Positions 25,696-36,365 are shown, numbered from the stretch's first letter. The stretch: DNA of 64,000 nucleotides from Telluria beijingensis (GCF_030770395.1 NZ_CP132480.1:5418953-5482952); one strand, 5' to 3'. Notes: generated by a model not told the origin, from the sequence alone. A program made the numbers and translations.

Positions 25696-27954
25696 TCAGG
25701 CGTCTTGCATCACGCAATCGACGAAGTAGCCGCGCTTGCCGTCGACTTCGCGCTTGACCAGGCCGTGGACGTCGGTCTCGAAGCCAGGGAAGCGTTCGTT
25801 GAAGTCGCGCGCGAAGCGCAGGTAGTCGACGATGGTCTTGTTGAAGCGCTCGCCCGGGATCAGGAGCGGAATGCCCGGCGGGTAAGGCGTCAGCAGGATC
25901 GCCGTGATGCGGCCTTCCAGCTCGTCGATCGCGACGCGCTCGATTCTCCGGTGCGCCATGTTGGCGAAGGCGTCCGACGGTTTCATGGCCGGGATCATGT
26001 CCGACAGGTACATCTCGGTGGTCAGGCGGGCCACGTCGCGCGACTTGTAGAAGGTGTGGATCTCGGTGCACAGGTCGCGCAGGCCGCGGGTCTCGTAGCG
26101 CGGGTTGGCCGCCGCGAACTGCGGCATCACGCGCCACATCGGCTGGTTGCGGTCGTAGTCGTCCTTGAACTGCTGCAGCGCCGTCACCAGCGTATTCCAG
26201 CGGCCCTTGGTGATGCCGATGGTGAACATGATGAAGAACGAGTACAGGCCGCACTTCTCGATGATGACGCCGTGCTCGGCCAGGTACTTGGTGACGATCG
26301 AGGCCGGGATGCCTGTCTCGCCGAACTGGCCCGAGAGGTCGAGGCCCGGGGTCACGATGGTGGCCTTGATCGGGTCGAGCATATTGAAGCCCGGCGCCAG
26401 CTTGCCGAAGCCGTGCCAGTTTTCTTCGGCGCGGATCATCCAGTCGTCCTGGGTGCCGATGCCTTCTTCCGAGAATTTGTCCGGGCCCCAGACCTGGAAC
26501 CACCAGTCGTCGCCGAAGTCCTCGTCGACCTTCTTCATCGCGCGGCGGAAGTCGAGCGCCTCGAGGATCGATTCCTCGACCAGGGCGGTACCGCCCGGCG
26601 CTTCCATCATCGCGGCCGCGACGTCGCACGAGGCGATGATCGAATATTGCGGCGAGGTCGAGGTGTGCATCAGATAGGCCTCGTTGAAGGCGTCCTGGTC
26701 GAGCTTGACCGATTCGGATTCGCGCACCAGCACCTGCGAGGCCTGCGACAGGCCGGCCAGCAGTTTATGGGTCGACTGGGTCGAGAAGATCATCGACTCC
26801 TTGGCGCGCGGGCGGTTCTCGCCGATCGCGTGCATGTTGCGGTAGAAGCTGTGGAAGGTCGCGTGCGGCAGCCAGGCTTCGTCGAAGTGCAGGGTGTCGA
26901 TCTTCCCGTCCAGCATTTCGCGCAGCGTCTCGACGTTGTACACCACGCCGTCGTAGGTCGACTGGGTGATGGTGAGGATGCGCGGCTTCTTGTTGACAGC
27001 GTCGCGCGCGAACGGGTTCGCCTCGATCTTGCGGGCGATCGATTCGGGCGTGAATTCCTCGAGCGGGATCGGGCCGATGATGCCGAGGTGGTTACGGGTC
27101 GGCATCAGGAACACGGGGATCGCGCCGCACATGATGATCGAGTGCAGGATCGACTTGTGGCAGTTGCGGTCGACAACCACGATGTCGCCCGGCGCGACGG
27201 TCGAGTGCCACACCATCTTGTTCGAGGTCGAGGTGCCGTTGGTCACGAAGTAGCAATGGTCGGCGCTGTAGATGCGCGCGGCATTGCGCTCGGACTTGGC
27301 CACCGGGCCGGTATGGTCGAGCAGCTGGCCCAGTTCTTCCACTGCGTTGCAGACGTCTGCGCGCAGCATGTTCTCGCCAAAGAACTGGTGGAACATCTGG
27401 CCGATCGGCGACTTCAGGAAGGCCACGCCGCCCGAGTGGCCCGGGCAGTGCCACGAGTACGAGCCATCATAGGCGTAGTTGACCAGCGCGCGGAAGAACG
27501 GCGGCGCCAGGCTGTCGAGGTAGGCCTTGGCTTCGCGGATGATGTGACGGGCCACGAATTCCGGGGTGTCCTCGAACATGTGGATGAAGCCGTGCAGCTC
27601 CTTCAGGATGTCGTTCGGGATGTGGCGGCTGGTGCGGGTCTCGCCATAGATATAGATCGGGATATTGGCGTTCTTGTGACGGATTTCCTTCACGAAGGCG
27701 CGCAGGCCGACCAGTGCGAAATCGGTCTCTTCGAGCGAGCCGCCGCCGAATTCCTCGTCGTCGATCGACAGGACGAAGGCCGATGCGCGCGACTGCTGCT
27801 GGGCGAACTGGGACAGGTCGCCATAGCTGGTCACACCGACGACCTCCATGCCTTCCTGTTCCATCGCGGCCGCCAGGGCGCGAATGCCGAGACCGGAGGT
27901 GTTCTCCGAGCGGAAGTCCTCATCGATGATGACGATAGGGAAACGAAATTTCAT
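25696..27954 (-). CDS. Orn/Lys/Arg decarboxylase (biodegradative type)
   Basis: A 752-residue PLP enzyme with the three parts of the inducible decarboxylases: an N-terminal receiver-like wing domain (FRFPIVIIDEDFRSENTSGL), the fold-I catalytic core with SYSWHCPGHSGGVAFLKSP and FVTNGTSTSNKMVWHS, the PLP lysine in IFSTQSTHKLLAGLSQ, and a C-terminal domain with LTPYPPGIPLLIPGERF. Length fits arginine (AdiA) or lysine (CadA/LdcC) decarboxylase; substrate choice cannot be made by eye. Likely roles are polyamine supply or acid resistance. No antiporter gene is adjacent. The ATG at 27954 follows a GGAGC box; a terminator follows the gene. Confidence 0.92.
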   Translation of the reverse strand: MKFRFPIVIIDEDFRSENTSGLGIRALAAAMEQEGMEVVGVTSYGDLSQFAQQQSRASAFVLSIDDEEFGGGSLEETDFALVGLRAFVKEIRHKNANIPIYIYGETRTSRHIPNDILKELHGFIHMFEDTPEFVARHIIREAKAYLDSLAPPFFRALVNYAYDGSYSWHCPGHSGGVAFLKSPIGQMFHQFFGENMLRADVCNAVEELGQLLDHTGPVAKSERNAARIYSADHCYFVTNGTSTSNKMVWHSTVAPGDIVVVDRNCHKSILHSIIMCGAIPVFLMPTRNHLGIIGPIPLEEFTPESIARKIEANPFARDAVNKKPRILTITQSTYDGVVYNVETLREMLDGKIDTLHFDEAWLPHATFHSFYRNMHAIGENRPRAKESMIFSTQSTHKLLAGLSQASQVLVRESESVKLDQDAFNEAYLMHTSTSPQYSIIASCDVAAAMMEAPGGTALVEESILEALDFRRAMKKVDEDFGDDWWFQVWGPDKFSEEGIGTQDDWMIRAEENWHGFGKLAPGFNMLDPIKATIVTPGLDLSGQFGETGIPASIVTKYLAEHGVIIEKCGLYSFFIMFTIGITKGRWNTLVTALQQFKDDYDRNQPMWRVMPQFAAANPRYETRGLRDLCTEIHTFYKSRDVARLTTEMYLSDMIPAMKPSDAFANMAHRRIERVAIDELEGRITAILLTPYPPGIPLLIPGERFNKTIVDYLRFARDFNERFPGFETDVHGLVKREVDGKRGYFVDCVMQDA

Positions 27955-28152
27955 GGGCAGCTCCAAAGCGAAGCGCCGTGCGGGCGGCAGGTCCTGGCCG
28001 GACCATTCCGGCAGGGGCTGGCCGCCGCGCACGGCACCGTAGAAAATGAGAAGCGGATTTTCGCAGAAAACGCGGGTCCGGGTGCAAGTTTTTTTGCTAG
28101 GTTAGCCACACTTCCAGAAGGGTGGCGCACACCAGCAGGCATCCGGCCGCGG

Positions 28153-28785
28153 TCAGTTGTCGATCCTGCGTCCGGCGCGCCGTATACCTTCGGTCAGCAG
28201 CGCCGCGGCCAGTGCGCCGAGCAGGGGAATCGGCGACAACACCGTGACGCTATTGTGCAGGAAGGCGAACAGGCCCAGCGTGATGCCGAAGGCGGCCACT
28301 GCGCCGGTCAGGGTCAGCAGCCAGGTGCGGCGCGCGAGCAGGGTCACCGCGGCCAGCGAGATCGCGATCTGCTGGGCCACCGAGGCGGCCGCCCATTGGC
28401 GCTGGCGGTGGAGGGCCTCCTCGGAGCGGCGGTTCGACTCGCTGGACGTGGCTTCCCAGCGTTCGGCCTCCTTGCGGATGACTTCCTTCTCGGCGCGATA
28501 GCGTTCGGCTTCTTCGCGGTAGCGCAAGCCGTCCACGCCCGGCAGCGTGGCAGCCAGTTCGGCCAGGTTCTGGCGACTCGACTTGGCCTGGTAGTGGCTC
28601 CAGGCGTTGGCGGCGCTGGTCTTTTCCATCGCGGCCTGGGTCTTGAACAGGCTGGCATCATTGTGCGACGAGGTGCCGAGGAAGGCGAACAGGGTGCCCA
28701 GCGTGGCCAGCACCGCGATCAGGGCCGCGACCCGGCCGGCGAAGCCGTCGCCTCCGCGCGAACCCGGCGTACGCACGGCGCTCAT
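28153..28785 (-). CDS. DUF4337 family membrane protein
   Basis: A 210-residue protein: one N-terminal helix (VAALIAVLATLGTLFAFLG), a central charged helical part of about 90 residues with AANAWSHYQAKSSRQNLAEL, and two or three C-terminal helices. The WSHYQAKSxRQ segment and the layout match DUF4337. The role is unknown. The start overlaps the folA stop (ATGA), so it is the third gene of a thyA-folA-DUF4337 operon; the link to folate metabolism may be only positional. Confidence 0.85.
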   Translation of the reverse strand: MSAVRTPGSRGGDGFAGRVAALIAVLATLGTLFAFLGTSSHNDASLFKTQAAMEKTSAANAWSHYQAKSSRQNLAELAATLPGVDGLRYREEAERYRAEKEVIRKEAERWEATSSESNRRSEEALHRQRQWAAASVAQQIAISLAAVTLLARRTWLLTLTGAVAAFGITLGLFAFLHNSVTVLSPIPLLGALAAALLTEGIRRAGRRIDN

Positions 28786-29285
28786 TGCGCAGCTCCGCGC
28801 CGCGCGTAGGTCACGAACGCGTAGTCGAAGCCGCCGGCCTCGCTGTGGTGGGTATCGCGCGCCGTCTCACGCCACACGGCCGCGTCGATCGGCGGAAAGA
28901 AGGTGTCGCAGTCGAAGGTGTGGTCGATGTGGGTGACGATCATGGCGTCGGCGATGTCCATCGCTCCGCCGAATATCTGGGCGCCGCCGATGATGCTGGC
29001 CGGCGCTCCGTCCAGCATCGCGATGGCCGCGTCCAGCGACGCGGCGCGCTCGGCGCCGTCGTGCGACCAGTCGGCGCTGCGCGTGACGACGATGTTGCGG
29101 CGGCCGGGCAGGACGCGGCCGATCGAATCGAAGGTCTTGCGGCCCATGATCACCGGCTTGCCGAGCGTGACGCGCTTGAAGTGGGCGAAATCCTCGGGCA
29201 GGTGCCAGGGCATTTTGTTGTCGATGCCGATGCCATTGTTGGCGTCGACCGCGACCACCAGCGTCAGTTGGGAAGCGCCGCTCAT
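28782..29285 (-). CDS. folA: Dihydrofolate reductase
   Basis: A 167-residue enzyme reducing dihydrofolate to tetrahydrofolate with NADPH. Seen are [20 protein letters not shown], then LPEDFAHFK with the substrate-binding Asp, [18 protein letters not shown] (NADPH site) and [11 protein letters not shown]. Length is typical of chromosomal type I enzymes. It overlaps thyA upstream and the DUF4337 gene downstream by four bases each, the classic thyA-folA pairing that recycles the dihydrofolate made by ThyA. Confidence 0.97.
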   Translation of the reverse strand: MSGASQLTLVVAVDANNGIGIDNKMPWHLPEDFAHFKRVTLGKPVIMGRKTFDSIGRVLPGRRNIVVTRSADWSHDGAERAASLDAAIAMLDGAPASIIGGAQIFGGAMDIADAMIVTHIDHTFDCDTFFPPIDAAVWRETARDTHHSEAGGFDYAFVTYARRGAAQ

Positions 29286-30076
29286 ACCGCCACCGGCGCC
29301 TTGATCGCGGGATGCGGGTCGTAGCCGGTGACCTCGAAATCGTCGAAGCGGTAGTCGAACAGCGAGGCCGGCTTGCGCCTGAGTTCCAGGCGCGGCAGCG
29401 CGCGTGTCTCGCGCGACAGCTGCAGCTCGACCTGTTCCATGTGGTTCGCATACAGGTGGCAGTCGCCCCCGGTCCAGACGAAGTCGCCGACCTCGAGGCC
29501 GGCCTGCTGGGCCATCATGTGGGTCAGGATCGCGTACGAGGCGATATTGAAAGGCACGCCCAGGAAGATGTCGGCGCTGCGCTGGTACAGCTGGCAGGAC
29601 AGCTTGCCGTCGGCGACATAGAACTGGAACAGCGCGTGGCAGGGCGGCAGTTTCATCTGCGGTACGTCGGCCACATTCCAGGCCGAGACGATCATCCGGC
29701 GCGAATCGGGCGTGCTGCGGATCTGCTCCAGCACCTGCGCGATCTGGTCGATGTGTTCGCCCGACGGCGTCGGCCAGTTGCGCCACTGGTAGCCATAGAT
29801 CGGGCCGAGATTGCCCTCGGCATCGGCCCATTCGTCCCAGATCGACACGCCGTTCTCTTTCAGGTAGGCGATGTTGGTCGAGCCCTGCAGGAACCAGATC
29901 AGTTCATGGATGATCGACTTCAGGTGCACCTTCTTGGTGGTCAGGAGCGGGAAGCCTTCCTGCAGGTCGAAGCGCATCTGGTGGCCGAACACCGAGCGGG
30001 TGCCGGTGCCGGTGCGGTCGGTCTTGATGGCGCCATGCTCTTTGACGTGGCGCATGAATTCGAGGTATTGGTGCAT
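29282..30076 (-). CDS. thyA: Thymidylate synthase
   Basis: A 264-residue folate-dependent enzyme making dTMP from dUMP. Conserved stretches are [60 protein letters not shown], the catalytic cysteine in [32 protein letters not shown] and [12 protein letters not shown]. Length is the same as in E. coli. It is the first gene of thyA-folA-DUF4337. With dcd nearby, the region holds two steps of dTTP supply. Confidence 0.98.
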   Translation of the reverse strand: MHQYLEFMRHVKEHGAIKTDRTGTGTRSVFGHQMRFDLQEGFPLLTTKKVHLKSIIHELIWFLQGSTNIAYLKENGVSIWDEWADAEGNLGPIYGYQWRNWPTPSGEHIDQIAQVLEQIRSTPDSRRMIVSAWNVADVPQMKLPPCHALFQFYVADGKLSCQLYQRSADIFLGVPFNIASYAILTHMMAQQAGLEVGDFVWTGGDCHLYANHMEQVELQLSRETRALPRLELRRKPASLFDYRFDDFEVTGYDPHPAIKAPVAV

Positions 30077-30112
30077 TGCTATAGTCGGTCGGTCAATCTG
30101 TCATTCTAGCAT

Positions 30113-31210
30113 TCAGCCCGGACCGCTGTCCGCCAGGGCCAGGGCGAAGCGGTCCAGCGCCGCGCGCACCGCATCGTCGGGCAGGGCAAGCAGGTTGTCG
30201 CCCACGTAGATCTCGACCACGCTGGTATCAAGCAGTGCGCCATGGGCGGCGCGATTGAACATCCAGACGCCGTGCTCGCGCGCCAGCACGTCGCGCACGG
30301 CCAGGGCGCGCTCGCGGCTCGCCGGCAGATGCAGGTGCAGCATATTGGCTTGCGGCGCTGCCGGATTGACACGCAGTTGCGGATACCCGCGCAGCACCTC
30401 GAACAGCCACTGGGTGCGCGCGAAGTACGCGGGCATCGCCGCCAGCCGTTCGTCGAACTGCATCGCCGCCGCCACGATATAGGGCGAGCGGTGGATGACG
30501 TTGCCGCCCTGGCGCCGGAACCATTCGGCGCAGCGGTCGACGAAGGCGCGGCTGCCGAGCAGCATCGCCCCGCCCAGGCCGCCGATGCCCTTGTACAGCG
30601 AGACGTACACCGAATCGAAGCCGGCCGCGATGGCGGCGGCGTCGCGGCCGTAACCGGCGGCCGCCTCCCACAGGCGCGCGCCATCCATGTGCAGGTGGAT
30701 GCCCTGCGTGCGGCAGTGGCGCTTGATCGCTTCCAGCTCGTCCCAGTCAATGAGTTGGCCGCCGATCTCGCGCATCGGGATTTCGAGCTTGACGGCGCCC
30801 AGGCGGTCGGGCACCGCGGCCAGGTCGGCGTGGGTCCAGGGCCGGTAGCGGTCGCCCACCGACAATGCCTGGAAATGGTCGAGCATCTGAAAATTGGAGC
30901 GCTCGTGCCCGAAGATATGCGAAGTCGGGTGCAGCGCCACCAGCCTGCTACCGCGGTCTTCACACGCCAGGCGCAGCGCCGTGACCTGGGCCATGGTGCC
31001 GCTGATGCAGAATACCGCGGCCTCGAAGCCCAGCAAGGCCGCGACCCTGGCCTCGAACTCCTGGACCAGAGCGCCATTGCCGTACACGTCGTGGTCGACG
31101 TCATGGCGTTCGCACCAGGCGGCCATGGCGGCGAACAGCTCGGCCGGACGCCGCTGGCGGTGGCCGGGAAAGACGGTGTGGCAGCGGCGCTGCAGCTCGG
31201 TGTCGCTCAA
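30113..31210 (-). CDS. Low-specificity threonine aldolase family PLP enzyme
   Basis: A 365-residue fold-I PLP enzyme. Substrate and cofactor sites seen are HDVYGNGALVQEFEARVAAL, FCISGTMAQVTALRLACEDR, HLHMDGARLWEAAAGYG with the cofactor-binding Asp, and the Schiff-base lysine in VYVSLYKGIGGLGGAML. It should cleave threonine or allo-threonine to glycine and acetaldehyde, or a related beta-hydroxy amino acid. A TTG at 31210 behind an AGGAG box is the best start; a GTG at 31246 is possible but has only a weak, distant GAGGG. It lies close downstream of the chemoreceptor gene. Confidence 0.85.
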   Translation of the reverse strand: MSDTELQRRCHTVFPGHRQRRPAELFAAMAAWCERHDVDHDVYGNGALVQEFEARVAALLGFEAAVFCISGTMAQVTALRLACEDRGSRLVALHPTSHIFGHERSNFQMLDHFQALSVGDRYRPWTHADLAAVPDRLGAVKLEIPMREIGGQLIDWDELEAIKRHCRTQGIHLHMDGARLWEAAAGYGRDAAAIAAGFDSVYVSLYKGIGGLGGAMLLGSRAFVDRCAEWFRRQGGNVIHRSPYIVAAAMQFDERLAAMPAYFARTQWLFEVLRGYPQLRVNPAAPQANMLHLHLPASRERALAVRDVLAREHGVWMFNRAAHGALLDTSVVEIYVGDNLLALPDDAVRAALDRFALALADSGPG

Positions 31211-31253
31211 AGCGCTCTCCTGGAAGACGGGCCGGCTACTGTACACCGAAAAT

Positions 31254-33278
31254 TCAGCCCTCGATCAATGCACGACGGGATGGCGCCGCGAGGGAGGCGG
31301 CCGCACGCTCGTCGGCCAGGCGGAACTGGCGCACCGAACGCGCCAGCGCATCGGCCTGTTCATGCATGGCCTGGGCCGCGGCGCTGGCTTCCTCGACCAG
31401 GGCCGCGTTCTGCTGGGTCACGGTATCCATCTCGACCACCGAGCGGTTGATTTCCTCGATGCCCTGCGTCTGCTCCTGGCTGGCGCTGCTGATCTCGGAC
31501 ATGATGTCGGTAACGCGCTGCACGCTGTCGAGCACTTCCTGCATCGTGGCGCCGGCGTCGGCCACCAGCCTGCCGCCGGCGGCCACTTCGCTGTTCGAGG
31601 CCTCGATCAGGGTCTTGATTTCCTTGGCGGCGGCCGCCGAGCGCTGGGCCAGGCTGCGCACCTCGGACGCCACGACCGCGAAGCCGCGTCCCTGCTCGCC
31701 GGCGCGCGCCGCCTCCACTGCCGCGTTCAAGGCCAGGATATTGGTCTGGAAGGCGATGCCGTCGATCACACCGATGATGTCCGAGATCTTGCCCGAGGCC
31801 TGGGCGATCGAATCCATGCGCGCCACGACCTGGGCCACGGTGCCGCCGCCCTTCTGGGCGACTTCCGAGGCGCTACGCGCCAGCTGGTCGGCCTGGCGCG
31901 CATTGTCCGCGTTCTGGCGCACGGTGGTCGTCAGCTGGTCCATCGACGAGGCGGTGGTGGCCAGGCTGGCCGCCTGTTCCTCGGTGCGGCTGCACAGGTC
32001 CAGGTTGCCGCTCGAGATTTCCTGGGACGCGGTGGCGATGTGTTCGGCGCCGTCGCGCACCTGGCCGACCACGGTCGACAGGCGCGCGCCGATCTCGTTG
32101 ATGGCGCCGGTCAGGCGGCCGATCTCGTCGTCGCGCCTCGGCGTCACCTGCGCGGTCAGGTCGCCGTCGGCGATGCGGGTGGCGACTGCCTGTACTTCGG
32201 CCAGCGGCCGGGTCACGGTGGCGCGCACCAGGAAATACAGCAGCGTTGCCAGTGCACCCAGCGCGACCAGTCCGAGCAGGATGAAGCGGTTGCGCAGTTC
32301 GGTGGCGGCGGCGGTGATCTCGTCCAGGTAAGTGCCGCCGGCGATGACCCAGTTCCAGTCCTTCATGGTCGAGTAGGCGGCGAATTTTTCGCGTGCGGCC
32401 GCTTCGCCGGGATTCTGCCAGTCGTAGCGGATCGTGCCTTCCTTGTTCTCGAGCATCTCCTTGACGAAGGCGCGGCCGTCGGCGGACTTGCTGTCGAGGA
32501 TATTCTCGCCTTCCTTGCCCGGGTGGACGATCAGGTCGCCATAGGACTTGCCTGGCGCCGCCGACAGCACGTAGAAGTAGCCGGTGGTGCCGACCTTGAC
32601 CGCGCGAATGCGCTCCTTGAGCGCGGCGATGTCGGTCGTGATGTCGACGCCCACGTAGAGCGCGCCGACCACGCGGCCGCCGGCGTCGCGCACCGGTTCG
32701 TACTGCGTGATGAACTGCTTGCCGAACAGGGTGGTCAGGCCCACGTAGCTGCGGCCGGCGCGCAGTGCGGGGTAGGCCGGCGAGGCCTTGTCGAGGGCAG
32801 TGCCGACAGCGCGCTCGCCGTTTTCCTTCTTGACCGAGGTCGACACCCGCACGAAGTCCTCGCCCGATGCCGCGAAGATGGTGGCGTTGCCGCCGGTACG
32901 TTCGGTGAACGCGTCGGGGGTGCTGAAGTCCAGGTTCAGCGGCTGGCCGGCGACGCTCAGGGTCGGCACCTGGCGGCCGCCGATGTCGACGGTGGTCGCT
33001 TCGTCGAGCGCGAAGTCGCCCGGCAGTCCGGCGCGGAAGATGCGGCCAAAGCTCACCGCCTGGCTGCTGACGGTCTTGTTGAACAGCTCCACGGTGCTGG
33101 CGACGCCATGCAGTTCATTGCGCACGCTTTCCACTGCGCGCTGCTCGAGCATGGCCGAGGTCGAGACGGTGATGGTCGCGATCAGGGCCGCGATGATGAG
33201 GCCGGCCAGTGCGAAGGTCACGGCGCTGATGCGCGTGCCAACATTCCAGCTGGCCGGGCGAAAAGTCTTGGTGCTCAT
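31254..33278 (-). CDS. Methyl-accepting chemotaxis protein with periplasmic Cache domains
   Basis: A 674-residue chemoreceptor. The first membrane helix (about residues 19-40) leads to a periplasmic part of about 300 residues with two Cache-like units ([19 protein letters not shown] and [18 protein letters not shown]), then a second helix ([20 protein letters not shown]), a HAMP domain ([20 protein letters not shown]) and the signalling coiled coil. The tip hairpin [20 protein letters not shown] is perfectly conserved. The ligand is unknown; Cache domains usually bind small molecules such as organic or amino acids. No CheW-binding or methyltransferase gene is adjacent. Confidence 0.95.
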   Translation of the reverse strand: MSTKTFRPASWNVGTRISAVTFALAGLIIAALIATITVSTSAMLEQRAVESVRNELHGVASTVELFNKTVSSQAVSFGRIFRAGLPGDFALDEATTVDIGGRQVPTLSVAGQPLNLDFSTPDAFTERTGGNATIFAASGEDFVRVSTSVKKENGERAVGTALDKASPAYPALRAGRSYVGLTTLFGKQFITQYEPVRDAGGRVVGALYVGVDITTDIAALKERIRAVKVGTTGYFYVLSAAPGKSYGDLIVHPGKEGENILDSKSADGRAFVKEMLENKEGTIRYDWQNPGEAAAREKFAAYSTMKDWNWVIAGGTYLDEITAAATELRNRFILLGLVALGALATLLYFLVRATVTRPLAEVQAVATRIADGDLTAQVTPRRDDEIGRLTGAINEIGARLSTVVGQVRDGAEHIATASQEISSGNLDLCSRTEEQAASLATTASSMDQLTTTVRQNADNARQADQLARSASEVAQKGGGTVAQVVARMDSIAQASGKISDIIGVIDGIAFQTNILALNAAVEAARAGEQGRGFAVVASEVRSLAQRSAAAAKEIKTLIEASNSEVAAGGRLVADAGATMQEVLDSVQRVTDIMSEISSASQEQTQGIEEINRSVVEMDTVTQQNAALVEEASAAAQAMHEQADALARSVRQFRLADERAAASLAAPSRRALIEG

Positions 33279-33425
33279 GTGGGTTGGGCGATCGAGAAGG
33301 GATATAACCCCGGATCATATCGCGCCAACTTTTCGTACCGCAATAATTAGTGAGTTTCGGAATGAAACTGTGTGTCAGTACGCAACAAAATGCGATGTTT
33401 CTACGTGCTATTACGGATTGCCTTG

Positions 33426-35279
33426 TCAGGCTGCTACCGGCGCGTGATGCTGGAACTGCAAGGCCGCCAGGTTGGCATACACGCCACGCATCGCGATCAG
33501 CTCGGCATGGGTGCCCGATTCGACGATCCGGCCTTCGTCGAGCACGATGATGCGGTCGGCGCGCTGCACGGTCGCCAGGCGGTGGGCGATGATGATCGTG
33601 GTGCGGCCGACCATCGCTGCCTCGAGCGCGCGCTGCACCAGGCGTTCGGATTCGGCGTCGAGCGCGCTGGTGGCTTCGTCCAGCAGCAGCAGCGGCGGGT
33701 TCTTGAGCAGGGCGCGCGCGATGGCGATGCGCTGGCGCTGGCCGCCCGACAGGCGCACGCCGCGCTCGCCCAGGAAGGAGGCATATCCCTCGGGCAGGCG
33801 CTCGATGAAGTCGTGGGCCGCGGCCATCTTCGCCGCCGCGATCACTTCGTCGTCGCTGGCGTCGGGGCGGCCGTAGCGGATGTTTTCCATCGCGTCCAGC
33901 GAGAAGATCACGGTATCCTGCGGCACGATGCCGACCGCGCCGCGCAGGGTGTGCAGCGCCAGGTCGCGCACGTCGACGCCGTCCAGGCGGATGCTGCCCG
34001 CCTGCGGGTCGTAGAAGCGCAGCAGCAGCTGGAACAGGGTCGTCTTGCCGGCGCCCGACGGGCCGACCACGGCCACTGTCTCGCCGGCGCGGATGTCGAG
34101 CGCCAGGTGCGACAGCGCCGCTTCGTCCAGGCGCGAAGGGTAGGCGAAGGTGACGTCGTCGAGCGTGACGCGGGCGCCGTTCGCGGTGCGTACTGGCAGC
34201 GTCTTCGGTTGGAGCGGGTCCTGGATCTCGGAGCGCGCGCCCAGCAGTTCGAGCAGGCGCTCGGTGGCGCCGGCGGCGCGCTGGGCGTCGCCCATCACCT
34301 CCGACAGCGCTCCGACCGAGCCGGCCACGATGCCTGCGTACAGGATGAACTGCCCCAGGTCGCCGCCGGTCATGGTCCCTTCGAGCACGGCGTGCGCGCC
34401 CAGCCACAGCACGAACACGATCGAGCCAAACACCAGCACGATGGCCAGCATCGTGAGCGTGGCGCGCGCGCGGATGCGGCGCATCGCGGTCGTGAACGCA
34501 CCTTCGACCTCCTTGCCGAAGCGGCCGGATTCGTGGCCTTCGCGGGTAAACGCCTGCACGGTCGGCATCGCGTTGAGGATCTCGCCGGCCACCGCCGAGG
34601 CGTCGGCGATGCGGTCCTGCGAGTCGCGCGACAGCTTGCGCACGCGGCGCCCGAACAGCACGATCGGCAGCACCACCAGCACCAGCAGGCCCAGGATGAT
34701 GGAGGTCAGGCGCGGGCTGGTCACGAACAGCATCACCAGGCCGCCGAAGAACAGCAGCGTGTTGCGCAGCGCGAGCGAGATGCTGGTGCCGACCACGGTC
34801 TGGATCAGGGTGGTGTCGGTGGTCAGGCGCGACAGCACCTCGCCGGTGCGGGTGGTCTCGAAGAACTCGGGACTCTGGCGCACCACGTGGCCATAGACCG
34901 CGCTACGGATATCGGCGGTGACGCGCTCGCCCAGCCAGGACACCATGTAGAAGCGGGCGGCGGTGGCGACTGCCAGCACGGCGGCCACGCCGAACAGGGC
35001 CAGGAAGGTGGCGTTGATATGTTCCAGGCTGCCGCCTTCGATGGCGGCGCCGGCCGCCGCGGTGGCCGACCCGGCGGCCGCGCCGAAGCCCAGGTCGATC
35101 ATCTGCTTGAATGCGGCGGGAATCGCCAGCGTGGCGCCGGCCGCGAACAGCAGGGCGATGCCGGCCAGCAGGAACTGGCGGCGATAGGGACGCAGGAAGG
35201 GCCCGAGGCCCCTGAGGGTGGCCAGGCTGCTCTTGCCGGATGGCGTGGATGCTGGATTGCTGGTGTTACGGGTGGTCAT
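33426..35279 (-). CDS. ABC exporter, fused membrane and ATPase domains (MsbA-like)
   Basis: A 617-residue half-transporter working as a homodimer. Six membrane helices occupy residues ~30-340 and the ATPase the C-terminal 240. Walker A is VGPSGAGKTTL, the signature RLSGGQRQRIAIARALL, Walker B LLLLDEATSALD, and the H-loop IIIAHRLATV. The membrane part contains ARFYMVSWLGERVTADIRSAV and QSPEFFETTRTGEVLSRLTTD, typical of lipid/drug exporters. The substrate is unknown, and the essential MsbA is normally encoded elsewhere. It lies 18 bp after the AttH/CrtC-like gene, possibly in the same transcript. Confidence 0.93.
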   Translation of the reverse strand: MTTRNTSNPASTPSGKSSLATLRGLGPFLRPYRRQFLLAGIALLFAAGATLAIPAAFKQMIDLGFGAAAGSATAAAGAAIEGGSLEHINATFLALFGVAAVLAVATAARFYMVSWLGERVTADIRSAVYGHVVRQSPEFFETTRTGEVLSRLTTDTTLIQTVVGTSISLALRNTLLFFGGLVMLFVTSPRLTSIILGLLVLVVLPIVLFGRRVRKLSRDSQDRIADASAVAGEILNAMPTVQAFTREGHESGRFGKEVEGAFTTAMRRIRARATLTMLAIVLVFGSIVFVLWLGAHAVLEGTMTGGDLGQFILYAGIVAGSVGALSEVMGDAQRAAGATERLLELLGARSEIQDPLQPKTLPVRTANGARVTLDDVTFAYPSRLDEAALSHLALDIRAGETVAVVGPSGAGKTTLFQLLLRFYDPQAGSIRLDGVDVRDLALHTLRGAVGIVPQDTVIFSLDAMENIRYGRPDASDDEVIAAAKMAAAHDFIERLPEGYASFLGERGVRLSGGQRQRIAIARALLKNPPLLLLDEATSALDAESERLVQRALEAAMVGRTTIIIAHRLATVQRADRIIVLDEGRIVESGTHAELIAMRGVYANLAALQFQHHAPVAA

Positions 35280-35297
35280 CTGGTCGTTCTTGTTTTC

Positions 35298-36365
35298 TTA
35301 GAGCTTCATGGGCTGCACATAGCCGGTCATCTCGAGGTAGCCGCGGCCCACCCGGCGGCCGCCCTGGTGGATCGTGACCGCGCCTTCCCAGTACACGGCG
35401 CCGGTCGAGCGGCGCGAATCGAGTTCCTGGTCCTGCTGCAGCGGCAGCACCTGCCAGCTATCGCCGCCGGTGGTGATCGTGGTCGCGATCGGATAGGTGG
35501 CGCCGGTACGCGGCGAGGTCCAGTGGGTCTGCGGCGCGAACGAAATCTGCTCGGGCGCGTAGTGCACCACCTTGCCGGCCCTGTCGCGCCTGGTCGCGTG
35601 CGCCCATAGTTTACCACCTTGGCGGTCGCGGATCTGGAAAGCCATCAGGGCGCCGCCGTCGTCGAGGTTGGCGCCGACCCAGTCCCAGCCGACGGCGTCC
35701 GGCTGCAGCGCTTCGCTCGACCATTCGTGGTCGAGCCAGGCGGTCCCGGTTACCTGCGTGGCCGCCATGCCGGCGCGGCCGACCGTGCCGCTCACTTCCA
35801 GGTGCGGCTCGCTGTAGTAGTAGCTCGCGTGCTGGGCGCTGGGGCCCTTGCGCGAATAGCCGCCCTGGCCCTGCACCAGCACCGGCTGGGTCGGGCGCAG
35901 GCGCAGTTCGAGCGTCAGCTGGTTGGAGCGGATCGTCACCCGATACAGGCCGTTGGCGTCGCGCACCATGCGCCAGTCGTCCAGTTTCAGGTCGGTGTTG
36001 CCGGGCCGGGCCCAGGCCATGCTGAAGCCTTCGCGCGCGCTGCGCTCGTCGTGGACAAGGCGGCCCACCTGCGGGTCGGACAGGGCGGCGTGGCCGATCA
36101 CCAGCTGGCGCGGGGCGAAGTGGCTGGGGTTGTCGTTGTCAGCGCCGGTGCGGCTGCGAAAGAAGGTCACCTGGAAGCCGAGCGGGCGTTTATCCGGCGT
36201 CTCGACCCAGCCGGTGACGTACCACCACTCGGTGCGAAATTCGGGATGGGCGCCGTAGTCGCGCGGGAACGACAGCCCGGCGCCGGGCGTGACCGGCGCA
36301 AAGACAGGCGCGGCCGCCTGCGACGACATCGACAACAGCAACAGCAGGTACAAGAAAAAACGCAT
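35298..36365 (-). CDS. AttH/CrtC-like (lipocalin-like hydrolase) secreted protein
   Basis: A 355-residue protein with a signal peptide (about residues 1-18, SSQAAA) and the AttH/CrtC-type fold, a double lipocalin-like barrel. Marks are FPRDYGAHPEFRTEWWYVTG at the N-terminus, FQVTFFRSR, QLVIGHAALSD, the TAWLDHEWSS motif and WDWVGANLDDGGALMAFQIR. Genes of this kind usually follow an FtsX-type permease and an ABC ATPase. Here the permease is present: its stop and this start share one base (TAATG). The function is unknown; substrate binding for the permease is likely. Confidence 0.88.
   Translation of the reverse strand: MRFFLYLLLLLSMSSQAAAPVFAPVTPGAGLSFPRDYGAHPEFRTEWWYVTGWVETPDKRPLGFQVTFFRSRTGADNDNPSHFAPRQLVIGHAALSDPQVGRLVHDERSAREGFSMAWARPGNTDLKLDDWRMVRDANGLYRVTIRSNQLTLELRLRPTQPVLVQGQGGYSRKGPSAQHASYYYSEPHLEVSGTVGRAGMAATQVTGTAWLDHEWSSEALQPDAVGWDWVGANLDDGGALMAFQIRDRQGGKLWAHATRRDRAGKVVHYAPEQISFAPQTHWTSPRTGATYPIATTITTGGDSWQVLPLQQDQELDSRRSTGAVYWEGAVTIHQGGRRVGRGYLEMTGYVQPMKL

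Noticed and set aside
24725..26629. Extended frame joining the sigma factor to upstream sequence
   Set aside because: The extension crosses the decarboxylase terminator and its antisense-frame residues are not homologous to anything; the sigma factor starts at 25606.
25615..28809. 1064-residue open frame opposite the decarboxylase
   Set aside because: Antisense shadow of the decarboxylase and DUF4337 genes; it crosses a clear terminator hairpin and has no recognisable domain.
30894..33350. 818-residue open frame opposite the chemoreceptor
   Set aside because: Antisense shadow without domains; the minus-strand chemoreceptor is intact with its conserved tip.
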